Source of the DNA: a virus | Strand: one strand, 5' to 3' | Virus record (IMG/VR): IMGVR_UViG_3300042540_001399 | Span: 124,001 to 188,000 of that record | DNA length: 64,000 nucleotides | Shown: piece by piece, positions 55,785 to 62,153 of the stretch | Layout of the letters: each line of letters starts with the position of its first letter | Position numbering within the stretch: the first letter of the stretch is position 1 | Program-made: the position numbers and the translations under genes | Notes under the pieces: model-generated | The model's input: the letters and a program-made list of their open reading frames with translations, nothing else | Told to the model about the DNA's origin: nothing | The model's database searches: none

Positions 55785-55918
55785 TATTTATTATTAGAAG
55801 TTCATTTTCCCCACAGTAGGGAATTAGTTGTTCAAGACCCAGGCGGTCTGTAAAGTTCAAGATGAAGTTGACAACATAATTTTCTTAAGGATCCCTATTC
55901 GGTGATGGGGAATTTTTT
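55785..55918 (+). ncRNA. Candidate structured non-coding RNA (TATTTAT box to hairpin-T run)
   Basis: A TATTTAT box (55785-55791) is followed by about 120 bases with nested pairings: AGTTGT...ACAAC ends, GTTCAAG twice, and AGACC/GGTCT around CAGGC. It finishes with a hairpin (ATCCC...GGGGAT-like) and six T near 55910. No ORF. The box-structure-terminator order resembles that at 3206-3307. Confidence 0.35.
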
Positions 55919-56275
55919 ATGCTCCCTTATTTTTTTTATAAGGCATCCTGCCTCTGATTGAGCTCCACGGGTTGTTCCCCCGAGCCCGACTTAACCTTAT
56001 CATCAGTGTCAATACAAAGGTACGGGATTAATTTGACACTACCAAATTTTCCCCCATGTTTATTTGATCAAAAGTTATTAACACCACTATAGTCGTTTAC
56101 TAAGTTATCAACATGACAGTGTGTCACATGGGGGACCAATAGAGTTTGGCATACCCCTACCATAGGGGGATCCACAAGAATTACCCCCTCCCCCCTCCCG
56201 TATGCCCCCTTATATGACATATTGTCAGGGGAAAAAGGGGGGTCAATCCCAAATATAACATATTCGTAAAAAAAA

Positions 56276-56291
56276 TTCTGGAAAAATTTTT
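56276..56291 (+). repeat. 16-base direct repeat, copy 1
   Basis: The same 16 bases (TTCTGG, A5, T5) recur exactly at 56749-56764. Both copies lie 30-50 bases upstream of a TATTTAT box and may be promoter-associated. Confidence 0.5.
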
Positions 56292-56336
56292 GGGAAAATT
56301 TGGAAACTATACTATCCCATATTATACAGTAAAGTA

Positions 56337-56343
56337 TATTTAT
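56337..56343 (+). promoter_or_regulatory. TATTTAT box (putative late promoter)
   Basis: 4 bases before the ATG at 56348. Confidence 0.55.
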
Positions 56344-56347
56344 CAAT

Positions 56348-56653
56348 ATGGAAGAAGGTTTAAGATGGTTTTTAAGAAGAACAAATGATCCTGAAATAAT
56401 AAATCACATCGAGGAACTTGTGGAAGAGGGTTTTGATTATGAAGACGTTTGTGATTACATCGGTAGGAAAAGAGAATATGTTAGGGAAATAGTTCGTGGG
56501 TCAACTATTACTTTTATAAATTCTTATGATGGATTAGATAAACTAAATGAGTCAAGTGTGTTAAGGATTTATAATTTTATTATGTCCAGATTTCTTGAGT
56601 TAATTACGGACCATTATGACTCTAATATCGAAGATTGTGATGGATTCTTATAA
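56348..56653 (+). CDS. LRR-motif domain protein, 101 aa
   Basis: Starts MEEGLRWFLRRTNDPEIINHIEELVEEGFDY, so the LRR-motif is at the N-terminus without a separate leader. The rest matches the domain layout (acidic helices, ending DCDGFL). The middle (CDYIGRKREYVREIVRG) differs from other copies. Confidence 0.55.
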   Translation: MEEGLRWFLRRTNDPEIINHIEELVEEGFDYEDVCDYIGRKREYVREIVRGSTITFINSYDGLDKLNESSVLRIYNFIMSRFLELITDHYDSNIEDCDGFL

Positions 56654-56655
56654 TG

Positions 56656-56718
56656 TGTAAAGTAAAACCCTTACAATCTGTAAAGTGAAACCCTTATAAT
56701 CTGTAAAGTCGACCCCTT
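56656..56718 (+). repeat. 23-base tandem repeat, about 2.7 copies
   Basis: TGTAAAGT starts at 56656, 56679 and 56702, each followed by [G/A]AAACCCTTA[C/T]AATC or a diverged form (CGACCCC). It begins just after the stop of the preceding gene and ends in a T-run. Confidence 0.7.
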
Positions 56719-56748
56719 TTTAATTTACCTTCAAATACTAAAAAAAAT

Positions 56749-56764
56749 TTCTGGAAAAATTTTT
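56749..56764 (+). repeat. 16-base direct repeat, copy 2
   Basis: Exact copy of 56276-56291, here 29 bases before the next TATTTAT box. Confidence 0.5.
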
Positions 56765-56792
56765 CAAAAATATAGGTTTTAGACATTCTACA

Positions 56793-56799
56793 TATTTAT
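56793..56799 (+). promoter_or_regulatory. TATTTAT box (putative late promoter)
   Basis: 13 bases before the ATG at 56813. Confidence 0.5.
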
Positions 56800-56812
56800 T
56801 GGAAAATACATT

Positions 56813-57526
56813 ATGGAACTAAATAGATTTAAACAATTATTGGAATCAAGCTTGGGGGATGTTAGACCACTTATATCTGAACAAGAAGTAAAAGATTTTT
56901 CAGCTCAGATTTTTGAAGAACTAAAAACAAACGGATTTACAATATCAAATGTAAACGCCAATCTTGTTCAAGCGTCAAAGGCGTCACTTACACTTTTATT
57001 TCAAGTACAGGTTGATAAGCAACAACAGAAATATTATAGACTAATTGAAATAGATTATATGTTGGCGGTTGATCCAAATAATGAAGGGATTTCACCTGAG
57101 TTATTAAAAACATTTACAGGTGTGGGTGCCAGTGGGGAGTACATTGGTCCTGTTTATTCTAAACCAACAGAAGAAGATAAAGAGTTTTTAAAAACTTTAT
57201 CCAACAAAGATAGGAACATGATGACCAATAGTGGACCTACAGAAAAAAGAGCAGGTTTTAAAATGTGGAAATCTAATCTTGGGGGTCTTGATCTTACGAC
57301 TTTGGGACAATCAAAAGAAACCACAAGTATATACAAGTACATGAAAGATTTTTATGCTTTGGGTGTTACCGCACAAAAATATCAAAACTTTAATAGTGCT
57401 AATTTTGCAGGTCAAGTTAAGATTGTTGGTCAGGAATTAAAATCGGCAGCCGCTCCTATGGTTGACAAGGCTAAACAAGGAATACAAAATCTGGCATCTA
57501 AGGTCAAAGGAAAACTACAACGTTAA
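56813..57526 (+). CDS. Class IV leader protein, 237 aa
   Basis: The leader MELNRFKQLLESSLGDVRPLISEQ ends in an ISE-Q site and is almost the same as that of the gene at 60624. The payload is alpha/beta (LTLLFQVQVDKQQQKYYRLIEIDYML), then GASGEYIGPVYSKP and a long amphipathic C-terminal helix region (APMVDKAKQGIQNLASKVKGK) that could bind membrane or DNA. No enzyme motif recognised. Confidence 0.65.
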   Translation: MELNRFKQLLESSLGDVRPLISEQEVKDFSAQIFEELKTNGFTISNVNANLVQASKASLTLLFQVQVDKQQQKYYRLIEIDYMLAVDPNNEGISPELLKTFTGVGASGEYIGPVYSKPTEEDKEFLKTLSNKDRNMMTNSGPTEKRAGFKMWKSNLGGLDLTTLGQSKETTSIYKYMKDFYALGVTAQKYQNFNSANFAGQVKIVGQELKSAAAPMVDKAKQGIQNLASKVKGKLQR

Positions 57527-57541
57527 AAATTAATAAAAATA

Positions 57542-57570
57542 GAAACCCTACCTCATCGGTGGGGTTTTTT
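57542..57570 (+). terminator. Rho-independent terminator
   Basis: Stem AAACCCTACC pairs with GGTGGGGTTT, followed by T-run. Confidence 0.85.
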
Positions 57571-57584
57571 GTTATTGACAGTAG

Positions 57585-57596
57585 TATTTATTTTTG
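57585..57596 (+). promoter_or_regulatory. Overlapping TATTTAT and TATTTTTG boxes
   Basis: TATTTAT (57585-57591) overlaps TATTTTTG (57589-57596), 40-45 bases before the lipoprotein ATG. Either or both RNA polymerase forms could use it. Confidence 0.4.
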
Positions 57597-57636
57597 TTAA
57601 TATTATTTAACAAATAAACTTATAATTTAACTTACC

Positions 57637-57807
57637 ATGAAAAGTTTAACTTTGATGGGTCTTTTGTTAAGTTTTTCGTTGATGGTATCATCATGTAATT
57701 CTAAAAAAGAAGAAACAACTACAAACAATGTTTCTACTGAAAATGTTGGAACTGATAGTACTACAACCGAAAACGTATCAAATGATTCCTTGACTGTTAT
57801 TAAGTAA
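57637..57807 (+). CDS. Small lipoprotein, 56 aa (possible outer-membrane spanin-like)
   Basis: ATG 57637 to TAA 57807. The signal MKSLTLMGLLLSFSLMVSSC has a lipobox Cys at residue 20, followed by a short Ser/Thr/Asn/Glu-rich mature part with no structure. Flanked by terminators, so monocistronic. Small lipoproteins of this kind can be o-spanins or exclusion proteins, with no direct evidence for either. Confidence 0.6.
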   Translation: MKSLTLMGLLLSFSLMVSSCNSKKEETTTNNVSTENVGTDSTTTENVSNDSLTVIK

Positions 57808-57837
57808 AAAATAATTTATAATCTGTGAATTATTTAT

Positions 57838-57866
57838 CCCCCACTTTTATCGGTGGGGTTTTTTGT
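57838..57866 (+). terminator. Rho-independent terminator
   Basis: CCCCCAC pairs with GTGGGG across a TTTTATCG loop region, followed by six T. Confidence 0.8.
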
Positions 57867-57875
57867 TTTACATTA

Positions 57876-57882
57876 TATTTAT
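57876..57882 (+). promoter_or_regulatory. TATTTAT box (putative late promoter)
   Basis: 4 bases before the ATG at 57887. Confidence 0.55.
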
Positions 57883-57886
57883 TGAT

Positions 57887-58213
57887 ATGAAAATTATTAT
57901 AACGGAAAGACAATATAATAAAGTAATTGTTCTAAGAAGAATTAATGAAATAATGCATGAAGCCTTGTTAATGATTAGGGATGATGGGGCTTTTTATGGT
58001 GACGTAAACTTTTGTTATCATTACCCCACATTTGAAGGTTTTATGGAAGATATGGTTGAGGAAATTATTCGCAATTATGAATATTTTAATAATTTCGACA
58101 TATCGGATTTTATCTATGATGAAGTTGGTTTTGAAAACTTTATTAACATATTGATTGATGTTCACGGTGATGAGATTAGAGAGTTCTATAACTCAAAAAC
58201 AGAAGATTGTTAA
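57887..58213 (+). CDS. Leader-bearing LRR-motif domain protein, 108 aa
   Basis: The start MKIIITERQYNKVIVLRRINEIMHEAL follows the TATTTAT box (the ATG at 57863 lies before it). A class I leader is fused directly to an LRR-motif domain with CYHYPTFEGFMEDMVEEIIRNYEYF, ending FYNSKTEDC. One base from the next related gene. Confidence 0.6.
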   Translation: MKIIITERQYNKVIVLRRINEIMHEALLMIRDDGAFYGDVNFCYHYPTFEGFMEDMVEEIIRNYEYFNNFDISDFIYDEVGFENFINILIDVHGDEIREFYNSKTEDC

Positions 58214-58214
58214 C

Positions 58215-58544
58215 ATGAAAATCATTATCACAGAAAATCAACTATTTCTTATTAGACGGCTACAACAATTTGTTGATCTTGTTGAAGATCAGATTGATGG
58301 GTACGAAAGAAATGAAGATGGTGCTTGGTGGTGTAAATATAATACCCCCGATTCTTTTTTAGAAAATTTTAGAGATAGATGTATCGAGGAGTTTGTTAAT
58401 AACAATTGGGAATTCTTTCATGATAACAGTGAAAATGGGGGATCTAATATGGATATAAGTTTATTATATAATATTGTTGATCAAGATTACGGGAACTATA
58501 TTAAAAATCTTTTTGTTCGTAAGTGTAATTATTATCGTTATTAG
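58215..58544 (+). CDS. Leader-bearing LRR-motif domain protein, 109 aa
   Basis: MKIIITENQLFLIRRLQQFVDLVEDQIDGYERN. A class I leader runs straight into the LIRR motif, followed by WCKYNTPDSFLENFRDRCIEEF. It is a tandem duplicate in design of the preceding gene. The start one base after the previous stop is preferred to the ATG at 58155. Confidence 0.6.
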   Translation: MKIIITENQLFLIRRLQQFVDLVEDQIDGYERNEDGAWWCKYNTPDSFLENFRDRCIEEFVNNNWEFFHDNSENGGSNMDISLLYNIVDQDYGNYIKNLFVRKCNYYRY

Positions 58545-58737
58545 TAAAATTCTTCCTTTTTATTGGGGGCCGGATACCGCGGGTCCCGACTTCGTCGGAA
58601 AAATCGACCGACCGAACCCTTCGGGTTTTTAATAGTTCATATTATATCTTACTTAAGTGAATCTTTCAGAAAAAGGTGGTTTCCCTACTTGACTTAATGG
58701 TATTTACTGTTTATAATTTTATACACAAAAAAAAGTT
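58545..58737. other. Non-coding gap with GC-rich hairpins and terminator
   Basis: Contains GGGGGCCGGATACCGCGGGTCCCG, a hairpin CCGAC-TTC-GTCGG (58586-58598), and a hairpin AACCC-TTC-GGGTT with T-run (58615-58630) that is a likely terminator. Remarkably GC-rich for this genome. No gene. Confidence 0.55.
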
Positions 58738-59172
58738 ATGACAATTAAACAAGCACTGAAACAAAAAAATAAACTGATCAAACAGATCGGTGAAAATACA
58801 AAGTTGATGCAAGAGTACAACTCAATTGAAGTTGGAAATGAAAGACCATATAGCTCAAACGAACTATTGGTTGAAATAACTAAAGACACAAAGGAGTTGG
58901 CAAAGTTAAAAACAAAAATTCACATTGCAAACACACCAGTGTTAGAAGACATCTTTTTTATGTCGGAGTTAAAATCAATGACTCAATCACTTAAAAAAAT
59001 GGATTGTACCGAAGGGAAGTCAAATAGAGATAGGTACCGATTGGAAAGTGAAAGTATTAAAACCTCAGAAATATCTTTGGTTAAACGAAATGAAACAATC
59101 AAAGAGTTGGAAGCTCGAATTGAAGAAATCCAAGATCGATTGGATATATTCAACGCAACCACTCAAATTTAA
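58738..59172 (+). CDS. Coiled-coil phage protein, DUF6847-like, 144 aa
   Basis: MTIKQALKQKNKLIKQIGENTKLM...NERPYSSNELLVE...LAKLKTKIHIANTP...IFFMSELKSM...ELEARIEEIQDRLDIFNATTQI. The order PYxxxELLxE, LKTKIHxANxPI, SELKSM, LDxFNATTxI is that of a family of ~140-residue helical proteins in phages and bacteria (as I recall, DUF6847). It has no leader or TATTTAT box. The role is unknown; the extended coiled coil suggests a structural or regulatory protein. Confidence 0.65.
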   Translation: MTIKQALKQKNKLIKQIGENTKLMQEYNSIEVGNERPYSSNELLVEITKDTKELAKLKTKIHIANTPVLEDIFFMSELKSMTQSLKKMDCTEGKSNRDRYRLESESIKTSEISLVKRNETIKELEARIEEIQDRLDIFNATTQI

Positions 59173-59388
59173 TATGGTTTGTGGGTAGGGTCAAAATGAT
59201 ATGTGTTCTACAATTAGAGACTGAATAGTCAGATAATTGATCGTGATAAAGTAATGGTCCCAAACTCATTATTCAAAGACTCAAAAGTCATTTGATTAAA
59301 ATTTAAAACTCTTGATGACATAATTTTAATCCTCGAAACAAACTATATGGAACCCTCACAGAAATGTGGGGGTTTTTTAGTTGTAAGA
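59173..59388. other. Non-coding stretch ending in a terminator; possible RNA
   Basis: Contains hairpin GACTGAATAGTC (about 59219) and GACT...AGTC pairs near 59278-59291, then a terminator at 59351-59378. No protein-like frame and no clear promoter box. Confidence 0.35.
59351..59378 (+). terminator. Rho-independent terminator
   Basis: AACCCTCACA pairs with TGTGGGGGTT around GAAA, followed by T-run; just upstream of the next TATTTAT box. Confidence 0.85.
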
Positions 59389-59395
59389 TATTTAT
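59389..59395 (+). promoter_or_regulatory. TATTTAT box (putative late promoter)
   Basis: 5 bases before the ATG at 59401. Confidence 0.55.
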
Positions 59396-59400
59396 TTCAT

Positions 59401-60021
59401 ATGAAAATCATTGTTACCGAATCACAGTTAAGACGATACCTTGTTAAAGAATCTACAGAAGAATCTGTTGATTTGGAAATGAATCAATCAATAGACACAA
59501 CAATAAATGAACTACACCCCAACGTTATTCCAAAATTCCAAAAATTAGTAAACGCGTGGAAAGCTAAGGGATACAAATTTAAAATTACCGACGGATTTAG
59601 AACATTTGATGAACAAGAAAACGAATTCCAAAAAGGAACTAGTAAAGCTCGTGGTGGTCTTGGGATTCACAATTATGGTCATGCGATTGATGTTTATATG
59701 TGGAATGGAAAAAATTGGGATAAACCATCTGACGCAATGTTAAAAGTTGCCGTGAACAATGGTTTTGAATCATACGGTCTTTCTTGGGGTTGGGATTTTT
59801 ATCACGTACAATATACAAAAGAATTCACAGGTCAAAAAGGTGGTGATGCTAATTTCATAAAAAAATACGGAAAACAATTAATCGATTCTTATTCCAAAAT
59901 TTCATCTGAAGACAAAAAGAAAATGAAAAAAAATATTGACGCTAAATTTAAACAGGGGAATGGCGGTTACAAAGATTTAATTAATAAATGGTTGGACTTA
60001 TATAGCCCCTTCAAAGATTAA
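59401..60021 (+). CDS. Leader-bearing M15-family peptidoglycan peptidase (endolysin-like)
   Basis: 206 aa from MKIIVTESQLRRYLVKES (class I leader); a start at 59347 would lie before the promoter and in the terminator. The M15 peptidase core has ITDGFRTFDEQENEFQKGTSKARGG, HNYGHAIDVYMW (His90, Asp97) and WDFYHVQY (His135), the zinc ligands of D-Ala-D-Ala carboxypeptidase/L-Ala-D-Glu endopeptidases. A C-terminal helical region of about 50 residues follows. With a virion leader it may open peptidoglycan at entry rather than act as the lysis endolysin. Confidence 0.8.
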   Translation: MKIIVTESQLRRYLVKESTEESVDLEMNQSIDTTINELHPNVIPKFQKLVNAWKAKGYKFKITDGFRTFDEQENEFQKGTSKARGGLGIHNYGHAIDVYMWNGKNWDKPSDAMLKVAVNNGFESYGLSWGWDFYHVQYTKEFTGQKGGDANFIKKYGKQLIDSYSKISSEDKKKMKKNIDAKFKQGNGGYKDLINKWLDLYSPFKD

Positions 60022-60068
60022 AATTTTTTTGACAAATATTTTTTTTATCATTAATTTTAAATTTGAAG

Positions 60069-60218
60069 ATGAAAAATTTAGGATTGTTTATTGCAGGAAT
60101 TGTTACCGCAATTTTGGCTTTGTTATATTTACCACCATTTATAATTTATCTTATTGGTTGTTTTCAGATTGGGTCATGGATTGGATCTTATATTCAAAAC
60201 AAAAGATTTGAAGATTAA
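60069..60218 (+). CDS. Two-helix membrane protein, 49 aa (possible holin)
   Basis: ATG 60069: MKNLGLFIAGIVTAILALLYLPPFIIYLIGCFQIGSWIGSY, two hydrophobic helices with a short turn (LPP). It lies 47 bases after the M15 peptidase. Size, two membrane segments and position are compatible with a class II holin, but homology cannot be seen. Confidence 0.45.
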   Translation: MKNLGLFIAGIVTAILALLYLPPFIIYLIGCFQIGSWIGSYIQNKRFED

Positions 60219-60256
60219 TTAATAATTGGTAACTTATACTGTTTTTATTTCACAAA

Positions 60257-60263
60257 TATTTAT
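60257..60263 (+). promoter_or_regulatory. TATTTAT box (putative late promoter)
   Basis: 5 bases before the ATG at 60269. Confidence 0.55.
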
Positions 60264-60268
60264 TTTAT

Positions 60269-60568
60269 ATGGTGAATATACCCACATTTTTACTCAGAAG
60301 ATTTGACGGTCACAAGATAGAAAAGACGATGAAAAAAATTGCCGGTCAAGTTTATTTTGGTACTGACAACAAACAAGAATTCAAAGATGAACTTGTTTAT
60401 AGAACTCTTTCTAATTATTTTTGGACAAAATATAATTTCGATATTACACAACTCAGTGACGATGAATTGATATCTATGAATGAATTAATTTTTAAAATCT
60501 TTGAACCACTTATGAATGTATATTATTCAGGTCTTAAAAAAAATTACCCGAGTCCAAAAACAAATTAA
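60269..60568 (+). CDS. LRR-motif domain protein, 99 aa
   Basis: MVNIPTFLLRRFDGHKIEKTMKKIAGQVYFGTDNKQEFKDELVYRTLSNYF ... FKIFEPLMNVYYSGLKK. A single LRR-motif domain without leader. Its C-terminal half resembles the protein at 53651 (LFEPKLETIYNRLK). Confidence 0.6.
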   Translation: MVNIPTFLLRRFDGHKIEKTMKKIAGQVYFGTDNKQEFKDELVYRTLSNYFWTKYNFDITQLSDDELISMNELIFKIFEPLMNVYYSGLKKNYPSPKTN

Positions 60569-60603
60569 TTTTATTTTATTAAAAAATTTTTGAAATTCAT
60601 AAA

Positions 60604-60610
60604 TATTTAT
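60604..60610 (+). promoter_or_regulatory. TATTTAT box, with a second copy overlapping the start codon
   Basis: Box at 60604-60610 and another at 60619-60625 running into the ATG at 60624. Confidence 0.5.
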
Positions 60611-60623
60611 AATAAAAATATTT

Positions 60624-61130
60624 ATGGAAACAAATAGATTTAAACAACTTTTAGAATCAACTCTTGGAAATGTTAAACCATTAATTTCTGAACAAAGAGT
60701 AAACCAATCATCAATTCAAACAGTTGAACAATATGTTGTAAAATGTCTTACAGACATTAACAATTTCATTTTAAAAACAAACAAGGAACAAAAGAAAAAT
60801 GTACCAATAATTAAATATACCGTTAAAAGAATGAATGTTGCCGCTGATCCATCATACGGGACAAGACAAACTGTAGAAGTTCCTCAATATACCTTGATGA
60901 TAAACGGAGTACAGGCACCCGCACAATTAGATTTTGGTGTTTATTTAAATAACCCAAATACTTTTTTTAGAATTTGGAAAGATACTTTAGGTAATACAGA
61001 TTGGTTATTGAAAAACATCAAAGATACGCAAATTCTTCCTATAATACAAAATATAGATAAAAAATACTACGATTTATCTTTTAGAGCAACGCAGCAAGGT
61101 AACAAACAATCCCCTGTAAAAAAACCATAA
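60624..61130 (+). CDS. Class IV leader protein, 168 aa
   Basis: The leader METNRFKQLLESTLGNVKPLISEQ nearly matches that at 56813, but the payload is different: IIKYTVKRMNVAADPSYGTRQTVEVPQYTLMINGVQAPAQLDFGVYLNN, then FFRIWKDTLGNTDWLL. The payload is beta-rich, ending in a basic tail. No family recognised; the pair shows leader conservation with payload divergence. Confidence 0.65.
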   Translation: METNRFKQLLESTLGNVKPLISEQRVNQSSIQTVEQYVVKCLTDINNFILKTNKEQKKNVPIIKYTVKRMNVAADPSYGTRQTVEVPQYTLMINGVQAPAQLDFGVYLNNPNTFFRIWKDTLGNTDWLLKNIKDTQILPIIQNIDKKYYDLSFRATQQGNKQSPVKKP

Positions 61131-61151
61131 GACACATAAAGTTACTTACAG

Positions 61152-61185
61152 AAAAACCTCATCTTCAAAAGATGAGGTTTTTTAT
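61152..61185 (+). terminator. Rho-independent terminator
   Basis: AAAACCTCATCT pairs with AGATGAGGTTTT, followed by T-run. Confidence 0.85.
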
Positions 61186-61195
61186 TTTCTTTATG

Positions 61196-61202
61196 TATTT
61201 AT
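61196..61202 (+). promoter_or_regulatory. TATTTAT box (putative late promoter)
   Basis: 16 bases before the ATG at 61219. Confidence 0.5.
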
Positions 61203-61218
61203 AACGTATATATTAATT

Positions 61219-61401
61219 ATGACAAACGAACAAAAAGCACAAAAGTATAACGAACTAATGTACGAATATACTAGAACACAGAACAAAATTTCATCAATCA
61301 AAGGTGAATCATTGGAATTAAATCAAAAACAAATCCATGAAGTAAGATTATTGGAAGACAAGTTAAGGTTTTTGATGCAAATGGCAGCGAAACTTCATTA
61401 A
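61219..61401 (+). CDS. Small coiled-coil protein, 60 aa
   Basis: All helical, paralog of the protein at 21150 (shared SSIKGExLELNQK ... LLEDKLRFL pattern). No leader. Monocistronic between a terminator and the next TATTTAT box. Confidence 0.55.
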   Translation: MTNEQKAQKYNELMYEYTRTQNKISSIKGESLELNQKQIHEVRLLEDKLRFLMQMAAKLH

Positions 61402-61419
61402 TTTTTATTTTTTTTATTG

Positions 61420-61426
61420 TATTTAT
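61420..61426 (+). promoter_or_regulatory. TATTTAT box (putative late promoter)
   Basis: 28 bases before the ATG at 61455. Confidence 0.45.
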
Positions 61427-61454
61427 AATAAAAATAAATTACCAAATAAAAAAA

Positions 61455-62093
61455 ATGAAAAACTTTATAATAACTGAATCAGAAAAACAAAGAATTTTAG
61501 AAATGCACCAAAGTGCAACGTCAAGACAATATTTAAAAGAAAATGAAGATGAATGGATAGACATGTCAAATGATATGGAAACAGAATCAGATTTTTCAAT
61601 GATAGATTTAAAAAATGACAGAAATTTCAAAAGATTGGTTTCATTTCTTAAAAGAAATCCTGATGCCGCTATGGATATCAAAAATTCTTTAGAAATGAAT
61701 ATCAATGAGGCTCAAAAATACTATGATTATAGTGATGATCGTGGAAAAAAAGAAATTACTAGAAATCAGTATCTTAAAAGAAAACTAATTAATTATGGTA
61801 TATTTGGATTATTAGGGGCTGCAATTGGTGCAACAATGGGAGCCATGGCTGGTGACCAAGTTTTAGAAGCCGCTCTTCTTATGGCTGGAATGGGTGGTAC
61901 CGTGGGAGCGGAACTTGCTGGTCAGATTGGTAGAGAAAGAGTCAAAGACGAACCACCAACAGACGAAACTTCGATAGAAGATGACGAAACATTAAGTGAA
62001 CGTTGGTCACAAAAATACAAAAGATCAATAGATTGTAATAACCCAAAGGGTTTTTCACAAAAAGCCCATTGTCAAGGTAGAAAAAAAAGATAA
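61455..62093 (+). CDS. Leader-bearing glycine-zipper protein with 'SIDCNNPKGFSQKAHC' tail
   Basis: 212 aa. The leader MKNFIITESEKQRILEMHQSA is followed by YLKEN (LKE site) and an acidic region. About residues 113-155 form a Gly/Ala-rich zipper (YGIFGLLGAAIGATMGAMAG and AALLMAGMGGTVGAELAGQIG) able to insert in membrane. The C-terminal SIDCNNPKGFSQKAHCQGRKKR is a motif I know from the C-termini of many phage hypothetical proteins. A membrane-pore or ejection role is a plausible guess. Confidence 0.65.
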   Translation: MKNFIITESEKQRILEMHQSATSRQYLKENEDEWIDMSNDMETESDFSMIDLKNDRNFKRLVSFLKRNPDAAMDIKNSLEMNINEAQKYYDYSDDRGKKEITRNQYLKRKLINYGIFGLLGAAIGATMGAMAGDQVLEAALLMAGMGGTVGAELAGQIGRERVKDEPPTDETSIEDDETLSERWSQKYKRSIDCNNPKGFSQKAHCQGRKKR

Positions 62094-62096
62094 ACC

Positions 62097-62126
62097 AAAC
62101 CCCGCGTTAATGTGGGGTTTTATTTT
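62097..62126 (+). terminator. Rho-independent terminator
   Basis: AAACCCCGC pairs with GTGGGGTTT (one G-T pair), followed by T-run. Confidence 0.8.
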
Positions 62127-62133
62127 TATGTAA

Positions 62134-62140
62134 TATTTAT
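62134..62140 (+). promoter_or_regulatory. TATTTAT box (putative late promoter)
   Basis: 13 bases before the ATG at 62154. Confidence 0.5.
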
Positions 62141-62153
62141 AAAATAAAAAATT

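Larger units (their letters stand above)
55615..56336. other. Non-coding island with G/C tracts
   Basis: About 0.7 kb without a credible gene. It holds a TATATTTG box, a TATTTAT box followed by a structured segment and hairpin-T run, a hairpin CCTTAT-T7-ATAAGG (about 55923-55942), and C- or G-tracts (CCCCCTCCCCCCTCCC near 56184; GGGGAAAAAGGGGGG near 56228) very unlike the AT-rich surroundings. A minus-strand open frame (56346-56068) shows no protein-like pattern. Confidence 0.45.

Noticed and set aside
55920-56010. tRNA-like segment on the minus strand (AGCTCAATCAGAGG resembling a D-arm)
   Set aside because: The following arm is CCTTAT-A7-ATAAGG with no plausible anticodon loop, and no T-arm GTTCRANNC or matching acceptor stem could be placed.
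56068-56346. 92-codon minus-strand open frame over the G/C tracts
   Set aside because: It crosses polyC/polyG tracts giving low-complexity sequence, and it has no start context. It also runs from the late promoter of the opposite strand.
60029-60211. 60-codon frame overlapping the small membrane gene at 60069
   Set aside because: The frame at 60069 gives a clean two-helix membrane protein with a proper ATG. The other frame gives no sensible topology.
49195-60568. Leucine-rich repeats suggested by the LRR letters
   Set aside because: The motif is literally Leu-Arg-Arg once per ~90-residue domain; there is no LxxLxLxxN periodicity.
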